From the NCBI GenBank assembly GCA_958295665.1, contig OY282558.1:459249995-459313994 (forward strand): 64,000 nucleotides of DNA. The letters run 5' to 3'. Position 1 is the stretch's first letter, and every line of letters starts with the position of its first letter. Position numbers and translations under genes: made by a program. The DNA comes from Tipula vernalis. Lineage: Eukaryota > Arthropoda > Insecta > Diptera > Tipulidae. Below the pieces are notes generated by a model. That model made no database searches and was not told the origin of the DNA. It worked only from the letters and a program-made list of their open reading frames with translations. Shown here piece by piece: positions 30,523 to 44,838 of the stretch.

Positions 30523-32725
30523 ATGTATGGAAATAATCAACCAATTTTAATGCGGTTTGGCATAACAATTACAAGTCCCGAGACCTATCATTTAAGGTAT
30601 CAAGAACCGCAATCGGAGCACAATTGCAGATTTCGGAATTTTACAGCTCTGAATCGGCTGAGCTATAGTAAGGTGATTTTCTTCGAATCGAACTTTCTTC
30701 GAAATGTATGGTATAGCAATTACAGGTCTCGTGACCTATCATTCAGAGTATCAAGAACCGCAATCGGAGCACAATTGCAGATTTCGGATTTTTACAGCTC
30801 TGAATCGGCTGAGCTATAGTAAGGTGATTTTCTTCGAATCGATTTTTCTGTGAAATGTATGGAAATAATCAACCAATTTTAATGCGGTTTGGCATAACAA
30901 TTACAAGTCCCGATACCTATCATTTAAGGTATCAAGAACCGCAATCGGAGCACAATTGCAGATTTCGGAATTTTACAGCTCTGAATCGGCTGAGCTATAG
31001 TAAGGTGATTTTCTTCGAATCGAACTTTCTTCGAAATGTATGGTATAGCAATTACAGGTCTCGTGACCTATCATTCAGAGTATCAAGAACCGCAATCGGA
31101 GCACAATTGCAGATTTCGGATTTTTACAGCTCTGAATCGGCTGAGCTATAGTAAGGTGATTTTCTTCGAATCGATTTTTCTGTGAAATGTATGGAAATAA
31201 TCAACCAATTTTAATGCGGTTTGGCATAACAATTACAAGTCCCGAGACCTATCATTTAAGGTATCAAGAACCGCAATCGGAGCACAATTGCAGATTTCGG
31301 AATTTTACAGCTCTGAATCGGCTGAGCTATAGTAAGGTGATTTTCTTCGAATCGAACTTTCTTCGAAATGTATGGTATAGCAATTACAGGTCTCGTGACC
31401 TATCATTCAGAGTATCAAGAACCGCAATCGGAGCACAATTGCAGATTTCGGATTTTTACAGCTCTGAATCGGCTGAGCTATAGTAAGGTGATTTTCTTCG
31501 AATCGAACTTTCTTCGAAATGTATGGTATAGCAATTACAGGTCTCGTGACCTATCATTTAAGGTATCAAGAACCGCAATCGGAGCACAATTGCAGATTTC
31601 GGAATTTTACAGCTCTGAATCGGCTGAGCTATAGTAAGGTGATTTTCTTCGAATCGAACTTTCTTCGAAATGTATGGTATAGCAATTACAGGTCCCGAGA
31701 CCTATCATTTAAGGTATCAAGAACCGCAATCGGAGCACAATTGCAGATTTCGGAATTTTACAGCTCTGAATCGGCTGAGCTATAGTAAGGTGATTTTCTT
31801 CGAATCGAACTTTCTTCGAAATGTATGGTATAGCAATTACAGGTCTCGTGACCTATCATTTGAGGTATCAAGAACCGCATTCGGAGCACAATTGCAGATT
31901 TCGGATTTTACAGCTCTGAATCGGCTGAGCTATAGTAAGGTGATTTTCTTCGAATCGAACTTTCTTCGAAATGTATGGTATAGCAATTACAGGTCTCGTG
32001 ACCTATCATTTAAGGTATCAAGAACCGCAATCGGAGCACAATTGCAGATTTCGGATTTTTACAGCTCTGAATCGGCTGAGCTATAGTAAGGTGATTTTCT
32101 TCAAATCGAATTTTCTACGAAATGTATTTTAAAGCAATTACAGGTCCCTTGACCTATCATTTAAGGTATCAAGAACCGCAATCGGAGCACAATTGCAGAT
32201 TTCGGAATTTTACAGCTCTGAATCGGCTGAGCTATAGTAAGGTGATTTTCTTCGAATCGAACTTTCTTCGAAATGTATGGTATAGCAATTACAGGTCTCG
32301 TGACCTATCATTCAGAGTATCAAGAACCGCAATCGGAGCACAATTGCAGATTTCGGATTTTTACAGCTCTGAATCGGCTGAGCTATAGTAAGGTGATTTT
32401 CTTCGAATCGAACTTTCTTCGAAATGTATGGTATAGCAATTACAGGTCTCGTGACCTATCATTTGAGGTATCAAGAACCGCATTCGGAGCACAATTGCAG
32501 ATTTCGGAATTTTACAGCTCTGAATCGGCTGAGCTATAGTAAGGTGATTTTCTTCGAATCGAACTTTCTTCGAAATGTATGGTATAGCAATTACAGATCT
32601 CGTGACCTATCATTCAGAGTATCAAGAACCGCAATCGGAGCACAATTGCAGATTTCGGATTTTTACAGCTCTGAATCGGCTGAGCAATAGTAAGGTGATT
32701 TTCTTCGAATCGATTTTTCTGTGAA

Positions 32726-35700
32726 ATGTATGGAAATAATCAACCAATTTTAATGCGGTTTGGCATAACAATTACAAGTCCCGAGACCTATCATTTAAGG
32801 TATCAAGAACCGCAATCGGAGCACAATTGCAGATTTCGGAATTTTACAGCTCTGAATCGGCTGAGCTATAGTAAGGTGATTTTCTTCGAATCGAACTTTC
32901 TTCGAAATGTATGGTATAGCAATTACAGGTCTCGTGACCTATCATTTAAGGTATCAAGAACCGCAATCGGAGCACAATTGCAGATTTCGGAATTTTACAG
33001 CTCTGAATCGGCTGAGCTATAGTAAGGTGATTTTCTTCGAATCGAACTTTCTTCGAAATGTATGGTATAGCAATTACAGGTCTCGTGACCTATCATTTGA
33101 GGTATCATGTACCGAAATTCAGAGCACAATTGCAGATTTCGGAATTTTACAGCTCTGAATCGGCTGAGCTATAGTAAGGTGATTTTCTTCGAATCGAACT
33201 TTCTTCGAAATGTATGGTATAGCAATTACAGGTCTCGTGACCTATCATTTGAGGTATCAAGAACCGCATTCGGAGCACAATTGCAGATTTCGGAATTTTA
33301 CAGCTCTGAATCGGCTGAGCTATAGTAAGGTGATTTTCTTCGAATCGAACTTTCTTCGAAATGTATGGTATAGCAATTACAGGTCTCGTGACCTATCATT
33401 CAGAGTATCAAGAACCGCAATCGGAGCACAATTGCAGATTTCGGATTTTTACAGCTCTGAATCGGCTGAGCTATAGTAAGGTGATTTTCTTCGAATCGAT
33501 TTTTCTGTGAAATGTATGGAAATAATCAACCAATTTTAATGCGGTTTGGCATAACAATTACAAGTCCCGAGACCTATCATTTAAGGTATCAAGAACCGCA
33601 ATCGGAGCACAATTGCAGATTTCGGAATTTTACAGCTCTGAATCGGCTGAGCTATAGTAAGGTGATTTTCTTCGAATCGAACTTTCTTCGAAATGTATGG
33701 TATAGCAATTACAGGTCTCGTGACCTATCAATCAGAATATCAAGAACCGCAATCGGAGCACAATTGCAGATTTCGGATTTTTACAGCTCTGAATCGGCTG
33801 AGCTATAGTAAGGTGATTTTCTTCGAATCGAACTTTCTTCGAAATGTATGGTATAGCAATTACAGATCTCGTGACCTATCATTCAGAGTATCAAGAACCG
33901 CAATCGGAGCACAATTGCAGATTTCGGATTTTTACAGCTCTGAATCGGCTGAGCTATAGTAAGGTGATTTTCTTCGAATCGATTTTTCTGTGAAATGTAT
34001 GGAAATAATCAACCAATTTTAATGCGGTTTGGCATAACAATTACAAGTCCCGAGACCTATCATTTAAGGTATCAAGAACCGCAATCGGAGCACAATTGCA
34101 GATTTCGGAATTGTACAGCTCTGAATCGGCTGAGCTATAGTAAGGTGATTTTCTTCGAATCGAACTTTCTTCGAAATGTATGGTATAGCAATTACAGGTC
34201 TCGTGACCTATCATTTAAGGTATCAAGAACCGCAATCGGAGCACAATTGCAGATTTCGGAATTTTACAGCTCTGAATCGGCTGAGCTATAGTAAGGTGAT
34301 TTTCTTCGAATCGAACTTTCTTCGAAATGTATGGTATAGCAATTACAGGTCTCGTGACCTATCATTTGAGGTATCAAGAACCGAAATTCAGAGCACAATT
34401 GCAGATTTCGGAATTTTACAGCTCTGAATCGGCTGAGCTATAGTAAGGTGATTTTCTTCGAATCGAACTTTCTTCGAAATGTATGGTATAGCAATTACAG
34501 GTCTCGTGACCTATCATTTGAGGTATCAAGAACCGAAATTCAGAGCACAATTGCAGATTTCGGAATTTTACAGCTCTGAATCGGCTGAGCTATAGTAAGG
34601 TGATTTTCTTCGAATCGGACTTTCTTCGAAATGTATGGTATAGCAATTACAGGTCTCGTGACCTATCATTCAGAGTATCAAGAACCGCAATCGGAGCACA
34701 ATTGCAGATTTCGGATTTTTACAGCTCTGAATCGGCTGAGCTATAGTAAGGTGATTTTCTTCGAATCGAACTTTCTTCTAAATGTATGGTATAGCAATTA
34801 CAGGTCTCGTGACCTATCATTTGAGGTATCAAGAACCGCATTCGGAGCACAATTGCAGATTTCGGATTTTTACAGCTCTGAATCGGCTGAGCTATAGTAA
34901 GGTGATTTTCTTCGAATCGAACTTTCTTCGAAATGTATGGTATAGCAATTACAGGTCTCGTGACCTATCATTCAGAGTATCAAGAACCGCAATCGGAGCA
35001 CAATTGCAGATTTCGGATTTTTACAGCTCTGAATCGGCTGAGCTATAGTAAGGTGAATTTCTTCGAATCGAACTTTCTTCGAAATGTATGGTATAGCAAT
35101 TACAGGTCTCGTGACCTATCATTTGAGGTATCAAGAACCGCATTCGGAGCACAATTGCAGATTTCGGAATTTTACAGCTCTGAATCGGCTGAGCTATAGT
35201 AAGGTGATTTTCTTCGAATCGAATTTTCTTCGAAATGTATGGTATAGCAATTACAGGTCTCGTGACCTATCATTCAGAGTATCAAGAACTGCAATCGGAG
35301 CACAATTGCAGATTTCGGATTTTTACAGCTCTGAATCGGCTGAGATATAGTAAGGTGATTTTCTTCGAATCGATTTTTCTGTGAAATGTATGGAAATAAT
35401 CAACCAATTTTAATGCGGTTTGGCATAACAATTACAAGTCCCGAGACCTATCATTTAAGGTATCAAGAACCGCAATCGGAGCACAATTGCAGATTTCGGA
35501 ATTTTACAGCTCTGAATCGGCTGAGCTATAGTAAGGTGATTTTCTTCGAATCGAACTTTCTTCGAAATGTATGGTATAGCAATTACAGGTCTCGTGACCT
35601 ATCATTCAGAGTATCAAGAACCGCAATCGGAGCACAATTGCAGATTTCGGATTTTTACAGCTCTGAATCGGCTGAGCTATAGTAAGGTGATTTTCTTCGA

Positions 35701-36680
35701 ATCGATTTTTCTGTGAAATGTATGGAAATAATCAACCAATTTTAATGCGGTTTGGCATAACAATTACAAGTCCCGAGACCTATCATTTAAGGTATCAAGA
35801 ACCGCAATCGGAGCACAATTGCAGATTTCGGAATTTTACAGCTCTGAATCGGCTGAGCTATAGTAAGGTGATTTTCTTCGAATCGAACTTTCTTCGAAAT
35901 GTATGGTATAGCAATTACAGGTCTCGTGACCTATCATTCAGAGTATCAAGAACCGCAATCGGAGCACAATTGCAGATTTCGGATTTTTACAGCTCTGAAT
36001 CGGCTGAGCTATAGTAAGGTGATTTTCTTCGAATCGATTTTTCTGTGAAATGTATGGAAATAATCAACCAATTTTAATGCGGTTTGGCATAACAATTACA
36101 AGTCCCGAGACCTATCATTTAAGGTATCAAGAACCGCAATCGGAGCACAATTGCAGATTTCGGAATTTTACAGCTCTGAATCGGCTGAGCTATAGTAAGG
36201 TGATTTTCTTCGAATCGAACTTTCTTCGAAATGTATGGTATAGCAATTACAGGTCTCGTGACCTATCATTCAGAGTATCAAGAACCGCAATCGGAGCACA
36301 ATTGCAGATTTCGGATTTTTACAGCTCTGAATCGGCTGAGCTATAGTAAGGTGATTTTCTTCGAATCGAACTTTCTTCGAAATGTATGGTATAGCAATTA
36401 CAGGTCTCGTGACCTATCATTTGAGGTATCAAGAACCGCATTCGGAGCACAATTGCAGATTTCGGAATTTTACAGCTCTGAATCGGCTGAGCTATAGTAA
36501 GGTGATTTTCTTCGAATCGAACTTTCTTCGAAATGTATGGTATAGCAATTACAGGTCTCGTGACCTATCATTTAAGGTATCAAGAACCGCAATCGGAGCA
36601 CAATTGCAGATTTCGGATTTTTACAGCTCAGAATCGGCTGAGCTATAGTAAGGTGATTTTCTTCGAATCGATTTTTCTGT
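32726..36680 (+). repeat. Large duplicated block inside the array, copy A
   Basis: The order of long and short monomers and several rare marks recur at 41215-44838: GTATCATGTACC (33104 and 41593), an ATCGGACTTTC variant (34614 and 43101), CTGAGATATAG (35341 and 43828), and CTATCAATCAG (33724 and 42213). The offset is 8489 bases, changing to 8487 after a two-base loss in copy B. Confidence 0.75.
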
Positions 36681-37498
36681 GAAATGTATGGAAATAATCA
36701 ACCAATTTTAATGCGGGTTGGCATAACAATTACAAGTCCCGAGACCTATCATTTAAGGTATCAAGAACCGCAATCGGAGCACAATTGCAGATTTCGGAAT
36801 TTTACAGCTCTGAATCGGCTGAGCTATAGTAAGGTGATTTTCTTCGAATCGAACTTCCTTCGAAATGTATGGTATAGCAATTACAGGTCTCGTGACCTAT
36901 CATTCAGAGTATCAAGAACCGCAATCGGAGCACAATTGCAGATTTCGGATTTTTACAGCTCTGAATCGGCTGAGCTATAGTAAGGTGATTTTCTTCGAAT
37001 CGAACTTTCTTCGAAATGTACGGTATAGCAATTACAGGTCTCGTGACCTATCATTTGAGGTATCAAGAACCGCATTCGGAGCACAATTGCAGATTTCGGA
37101 ATTTTACAGCTCTGAATCGGCTGAGCTATAGTAAGGTGATTTTCTTCGAATCGAACTTTCTTCGAAATGTATGGTATAGCAATTACAGATCTCGTGACCT
37201 ATCATTCAGAGTATCAAGAACCGCAATCGGAGCACAATTGCAGATTTCGGATTTTTACAGCTCTGAATCGGCTGAGCTATAGTAAGGTGATTTTCTTCGA
37301 ATCGATTTTTCTGTGAAATGTATGGAAATAATCAACCAATTTTAATGCGGTTTGGCATAACAATTACAAGTCCCGAGACCTATCATTTAAGGTATCAAGA
37401 ACCGCAATCGGAGCACAATTGCAGATTTCGGAATTTTACAGCTCTGAATCGGCTGAGCTATAGTAAGGTGATTTTCTTCGAATCGAACTTTCTTCGAA

Positions 37499-40230
37499 AT
37501 GTATGGTATAGCAATTACAGGTCTCGTGACCTATCATTTAAGGTATCAAGAACCGCAATCGGAGCACAATTGCAGATTTCGGAATTTTACAGCTCTGAAT
37601 CGGCTGAGCTATAGTAAGGTGATTTTCTTCGAATCGAACTTTCTTCGAAATGTATGGTATAGCAATTACAGGTCTCGTGACCTATCATTTGAGGTATCAA
37701 GAACCGAAATTCAGAGCACAATTGCAGATTTCGGAATTTTACAGCTCTGAATCGGCTGAGCTATAGTAAGGTGATTTTCTTCGAATCGAACTTTCTTCGA
37801 AATGTATGGTATAGCAATTACAGGTCTCGTGACCTATCATTCAGAGTATCAAGAACCGCAATCGGAGCACAATTGCAGATTTCGGATTTTTACAGCTCTG
37901 AATCGGCTGAGCTATAGTAAGGTGATTTTCTTCGAATCGAACTTTCTTCTAAATGTATGGTATAGCAATTACAGGTCTCGTGACCTATCATTTGAGGTAT
38001 CAAGAACCGCATTCGGAGCACAATTGCAGATTTCGGATTTTTACAGCTCTGAATCGGCTGAGCTATAGTAAGTTGATTTTCTTCGAATCGAACTTTCTTC
38101 GAAATGTATGGTATAGCAATTACAGGTCTCGTGACCTATCATTCAGAGTATCAAGAACCGCATTCGGAGCACAATTGCAGATTTCGGATTTTTACAGCTC
38201 TGAATCGGCTGAGCTATAGTAAGGTGATTTTCTTCGAATCGAACTTTCTTCGAAATGTATGGTATAGCAATTACAGGTCTCGTGACCTATCATTTGAGGT
38301 ATCAAGAACCGCATTCGGAGCACAATTGCAGATTTCGGAATTTTACAGCTCTGAATCGGCTGAGCTATAGTAAGGTGATTTTCTTCGAATCGAACTTTCT
38401 TCGAAATGTATGGTATAGCAATTACAGGTCTCGTGACCTATCATTCAGAGTATCAAGAACCGCAATCGGAGCACAATTGCAGATTTCGGATTTTTACAGC
38501 TCTGAATCGGCTGAGCTATAGTAAGGTGATTTTCTTCGAATCGAACTTTCTTCTAAATGTATGGTATAGCAATTACAGGTCTCGTGACCTATCATTTGAG
38601 GTATCAAGAACCGCATTCGGAGCACAATTGCAGATTTCGGATTTTTACAGCTCTGAATCGGCTGAGCTATAGTAAGTTGATTTTCTTCGAATCGAACTTT
38701 CTTCGAAATGTATGGTATAGCAATTACAGGTCTCGTGACCTATCATTCAGAGTATCAAGAACCGCATTCGGAGCACAATTGCAGATTTCGGATTTTTACA
38801 GCTCTGAATCGGCTGAGCTATAGTAAGGTGAATTTCTTCGAATCGAACTTTCTTCGAAATGTATGGTATAGCAATTACAGGTCTCGTGACCTATCATTTG
38901 AGGTATCAAGAACCGCATTCGGAGCACAATTGCAGATTTCGGAATTTTACAGCTCTGAATCGGCTGAGCTATAGTAAGGTGATTTTCTTCGAATCGAACT
39001 TTCTTCGAAATGTATGGTATAGCAATTACAGGTCTCGTGACCTATCATTCAGAGTATCAAGAACCGCAATCGGAGCACAATTGCAGATTTCGGATTTTTA
39101 CAGCTCTGAATCGGCTGAGCTATAGTAAGGTGATTTTCTTCGAATCGATTTTTCTGTGAAATGTATGGAAATAATCAACCAATTTTAATGCGGTTTGGCA
39201 TAACAATTACAAGTCCCGAGACCTATCATTTAAGGTATCAAGAACCGCAATCGGAGCACAATTGCAGATTTCGGAATTTTACAGCTCTGAATCGGCTGAG
39301 CTATAGTAAGGTGATTTTCTTCGAATCGAACTTTCTTCGAAATGTATGGTATAGCAATTACAGGTCTCGTGACCTATCATTCAGAGTATCAAGAACCGCA
39401 ATCGGAGCACAATTGCAGATTTCGGATTTTTACAGCTCTGAATCGGCTGAGCTATAGTAAGGTGATTTTCTTCGAATCGAACTTTCTTCGAAATGTATGG
39501 TATAGCAATTACAGGTCTCGTGACCTATCATTTGAGGTATCAAGAACCGCATTCGGAGCACAATTGCAGATTTCGGAATTTTACAGCTCTGAATCGGCTG
39601 AGCTATAGTAAGGTGATTTTCTTCGAATCGAACTTTCTTCGAAATGTATGGTATAGCAATTACAGGTCTCGTGACCTATCATTCAGAGTATCAAGAACCG
39701 CAATCGGAGCACAATTGCAGATTTCGGATTTTTACAGCTCTGAATCGGCTGAGCTATAGTAAGGTGATTTTCTTCGAATCGATTTTTCTGTGAAATGTAT
39801 GGAAATAATCAAGCAATTTTAATGCGGTTTGGCATAACAATTACAAGTCCCGAGACCTATCATTTAAGGTATCAAGAACCGCAATCGGAGCACAATTGCA
39901 GATTTCGGAATTTTACAGCTCTGAATCGGCTGAGCTATAGTAAGGTGATTTTCTTCGAATCGAACTTTCTTCGAAATGTATGGTATAGCAATTACAGGTC
40001 TCGTGACCTATCATTTAAGGTATCAAGAACCGCAATCGGAGCACAATTGCAGATTTCGGAATTTTACAGCTCTGAATCGGCTGAGCTATAGTAAGGTGAT
40101 TTTCTTCGAATCGAACTTTCTTCGAAATGTATGGTATAGCAATTACAGGTCTCGTGACCTATCATTTGAGGTATCAAGTACCGAAATTCAGAGCACAATT
40201 GCAGATTTCGGAATTTTGCAGCTCTGAATC
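37499..40230 (+). repeat. Second large duplicated block, copy A, with internal 604-bp tandem duplication
   Basis: The rare GTAAGTTGATTTTC variant (38070 and 38674) and the subtype order recur at 47679-49803 with an offset of 10180 bases, then 9576. The 604-base difference is one extra four-monomer unit here: 37802-38405 repeats as 38406-39009. Confidence 0.7.
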
Positions 40231-41214
40231 GGCTGAGCTATAGTAAGGTGATTTTCTTCGAATCGAACTTTCTTCGAAATGTATGGTATAGCAATTACAG
40301 GTCTCGTGACCTATCATTTGAGGTATCAAGAACCGCATTCGGAGCACAATTGCAGATTTCGGAATTTTACAGCTCTGAATCGGCTGAGCTATAGTAAGGT
40401 GATTTTCTTCGAATCGAACTTTCTTCGAAATGTATGGTATAGCAATTACAGGTCTCGTGACCTATCATTCAGAGTATCAAGAACCGCAATCGGAGCACAA
40501 TTGCAGATTTCGGATTTTTACAGCTCTGAATCGGCTGAGCTATAGTAAGGTGATTTTCTTCGAATCGATTTTTCTGTGAAATGTATGGAAATAATCAACC
40601 AATTTTAATGCGGTTTGGCATAACAATTACAAGTCCCGAGACCTATCATTTGAGGTATCAAGAACCGCAATCGGAGCACAATTGCAGATTTCGGAATTGT
40701 ACAGCTCTGAATCGGCTGAGCTATAGTAAGGTGATTTTCTTCGAATCGAACTTTCTTCGAAATGTATGGTATAGCAATTACAGGTCTCGTGACCTATCAT
40801 TCAGAGTATCAAGAACCGCAATCGGAGCACAATTGCAGATTTCGGATTTTTACAGCTCTGAATCGGCTGAGCTATAGTAAGGTGATTTTCTTCGAATCGA
40901 ACTTTCTTCGAAATGTATGGTATAGCAATTACAGGTCTCGTGACCTATCATTTGAGGTATCAAGAACCGCATTCGGAGCACAATTGCAGATTTCGGAATT
41001 TTACAGCTCTGAATCGGCTGAGCTATAGTAAGGTGATTTTCTTCGAATCGAACTTTCTTGGAAATGTATGGTATAGCAATTACAGATCTCGTGACCTATC
41101 ATTCAGAGTATCAAGAACCGCAATCGGAGCACAATTGCAGATTTCGGATTTTTACAGCTCTGAATCGGCTGAGCTATAGTAAGGTGATTTTCTTCGAATC
41201 GATTTTTCTGTGAA

Positions 41215-44200
41215 ATGTATGGAAATAATCAAGCAATTTTAATGCGGTTTGGCATAACAATTACAAGTCCGGAGACCTATCATTTAAGGTATCAAGAACC
41301 GCAATCGGAGCACAATTGCAGATTTCGGAATTTTACAGCTCTGAATCGGCTGAGCTATAGTAAGGTGATTTTCTTCGAATCGAACTTTCTTCGAAATGTA
41401 TGGTATAGCAATTACAGGTCTCGTGACCTATCATTTAAGGTATCAAGAACCGCAATCGGAGCACAATTGCAGATTTCGGAATTTTACAGCTCTGAATCGG
41501 CTGAGCTATAGTAAGGTGATTTTCTTCGAATCGAACTTTCTTCGAAATGTATGGTATAGCAATTACAGGTCTCGTGACCTATCATTTGAGGTATCATGTA
41601 CCGAAATTCAGAGCACAATTGCAGATTTCGGAATTTTACAGCTCTGAATCGGCTGAGCTATAGTAAGGTGATTTTCTTCGAATCGAACTTTCTTCGAAAT
41701 GTATGGTATAGCAATTACAGGTCTCGTGACCTATCATTTGAGGTATCAAGAACCGCATTCGGAGCACAATTGCAGATTTCGGAATTTTACAGCTCTGAAT
41801 CGGCTGAGCTATAGTAAGGTGATTTTCTTCGAATCGAACTTTCTTCGAAATGTATGGTATAGCAATTACAGGTCTCGTGACCTATCATTCAGAGTATCAA
41901 GAACCGCAATCGGAGCACAATTGCAGATTTCGGATTTTTACAGCTCTGAATCGGCTGAGCTATAGTAAGGTGATTTTCTTCGAATCGATTTTTCTGTGAA
42001 ATGTATGGAAATAATCAACCAATTTTAATGCGGTTTGGCATAACAATTACAAGTCCCGAGACCTATCATTTAAGGTATCAAGAACCGCAATCGGAGCACA
42101 ATTGCAGATTTCGGAATTTTACAGCTCTGAATCGGCTGAGCTATAGTAAGGTGATTTTCTTCGAATCGAACTTTCTTCGAAATGTATGGTATAGCAATTA
42201 CAGGTCTCGTGACCTATCAATCAGAGTATCAAGAACCGCAATCGGAGCACAATTGCAGATTTCGGATTTTTACAGCTCTGAATCGGCTGAGCTATAGTAA
42301 GGTGATTTTCTTCGAATCGAACTTTCTTCGAAATGTATGGTAGCAATTACAGATCTCGTGACCTATCATTCAGAGTATCAAGAACCGCAATCGGAGCACA
42401 ATTGCAGATTTCGGATTTTTACAGCTCTGAATCGGCTGAGCTATAGTAAGGTGATTTTCTTCGAATCGATTTTTCTGTGAAATGTATGGAAATAATCAAC
42501 CAATTTTAATGCGGTTTGGCATAACAATTACAAGTCCCGAGACCTATCATTTAAGGTATCAAGAACCGCAATCGGAGCACAATTGCAGATTTCGGAATTT
42601 TACAGCTCTGAATCGGCTGAGCTATAGTAAGGTGATTTTCTTCGAATCGAACTTTCTTCGAAATGTATGGTATAGCAATTACAGGTCTCGTGACCTATCA
42701 TTTAAGGTATCAAGAACCGCAATCGGAGCACAATTGCAGATTTCGGAATTTTACAGCTCTGAATCGGCTGAGCTATAGTAAGGTGATTTTCTTCGAATCG
42801 AACTTTCTTCGAAATGTATGGTATAGCAATTACAGGTCTCGTGACCTATCATTTGAGGTATCAAGAACCGAAATTCAGAGCACAATTGCAGATTTCGGAA
42901 TTTTACAGCTCTGAATCGGCTGAGCTATAGTAAGGTGATTTTCTTCGAATCGAACTTTCTTCGAAATGTATGGTATAGCAATTACAGGTCTCGTGACCTA
43001 TCATTTGAGGTATCAAGAACCGAAATTCAGAGCACAATTGCAGATTTCGGAATTTTACAGCTCTGAATCGGCTGAGCTATAGTAAGGTGATTTTCTTCGA
43101 ATCGGACTTTCTTCGAAATGTATGGTATAGCAATTACAGGTCTCGTGACCTATCATTCAGAGTATCAAGAACCGCAATCGGAGCACAATTGCAGATTTCG
43201 GATTTTTACAGCTCTGAATCGGCTGAGCTATAGTAAGGTGATTTTCTTCGAATCGAACTTTCTTCTAAATGTATGGTATAGCAATTACAGGTCTCGTGAC
43301 CTATCATTTGAGGTATCAAGAACCGCATTCGGAGCACAATTGCAGATTTCGGATTTTTACAGCTCTGAATCGGCTGAGCTATAGTAAGGTGATTTTCTTC
43401 GAATCGAACTTTCTTCGAAATGTATGGTATAGCAATTACAGGTCTCGTGACCTATCATTCAGAGTATCAAGAACCGCAATCGGAGCACAATTGCAGATTT
43501 CGGATTTTTACAGCTCTGAATCGGCTGAGCTATAGTAAGGTGAATTTCTTCGAATCGAACTTTCTTCGAAATGTATGGTATAGCAATTACAGGTCTCGTG
43601 ACCTATCATTTGAGGTATCAAGAACCGCATTCGGAGCACAATTGCAGATTTCGGAATTTTACAGCTCTGAATCGGCTGAGCTATAGTAAGGTGATTTTCT
43701 TCGAATCGAACTTTCTTCGAAATGTATGGTATAGCAATTACAGGTCTCGTGACCTATCATTCAGAGTATCAAGAACCGCAATCGGAGCACAATTGCAGAT
43801 TTCGGATTTTTACAGCTCTGAATCGGCTGAGATATAGTAAGGTGATTTTCTTCGAATCGATTTTTCTGTGAAATGTATGGAAATAATCAACCAATTTTAA
43901 TGCGGTTTGGCATAACAATTACAAGTCCCGAGACCTATCATTTAAGGTATCAAGAACCGCAATCGGAGCACAATTGCAGATTTCGGAATTTTACAGCTCT
44001 GAATCGGCTGAGCTATAGTAAGGTGATTTTCTTCGAATCGAACTTTCTTCGAAATGTATGGTATAGCAATTACAGGTCTCGTGACCTATCATTCAGAGTA
44101 TCAAGAACCGCAATCGGAGCACAATTGCAGATTTCGGATTTTTACAGCTCTGAATCGGCTGAGCTATAGTAAGGTGATTTTCTTCGAATCGATTTTTCTG

Positions 44201-44838
44201 TGAAATGTATGGAAATAATCAACCAATTTTAATGCGGTTTGGCATAACAATTACAAGTCCCGAGACCTATCATTTAAGGTATCAAGAACCGCAATCGGAG
44301 CACAATTGCAGATTTCGGAATTTTACAGCTCTGAATCGGCTGAGCTATAGTAAGGTGATTTTCTTCGAATCGAACTTTCTTCGAAATGTATGGTATAGCA
44401 ATTACAGGTCTCGTGACCTATCATTCAGAGTATCAAGAACCGCAATCGGAGCACAATTGCAGATTTCGGATTTTTACAGCTCTGAATCGGCTGAGCTATA
44501 GTAAGGTGATTTTCTTCGAATCGAACTTTCTTCGAAATGTATGGTATAGCAATTACAGGTCTCGTGACCTATCATTTGAGGTATCAAGAACCGCATTCGG
44601 AGCACAATTGCAGATTTCGGAATTTTACAGCTCTGAATCGGCTGAGCTATAGTAAGGTGATTTTCTTCGAATCGAACTTTCTTCGAAATGTATGGTATAG
44701 CAATTACAGATCTCGTGACCTATCATTCAGAGTATCAAGAACCGCAATCGGAGCACAATTGCAGATTTCGGATTTTTACAGCTCTGAATCGGCTGAGCTA
44801 TAGTAAGGTGATTTTCTTCGAATCGATTTTTCTGTGAA
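41215..44838 (+). repeat. Large duplicated block inside the array, copy B
   Basis: This is the counterpart of 32726-36680. It lacks two bases near 42342 (a 149-base monomer) and one 332-base long-short dimer between 43873 and 44839, after which the two copies stop matching in order. Confidence 0.75.
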
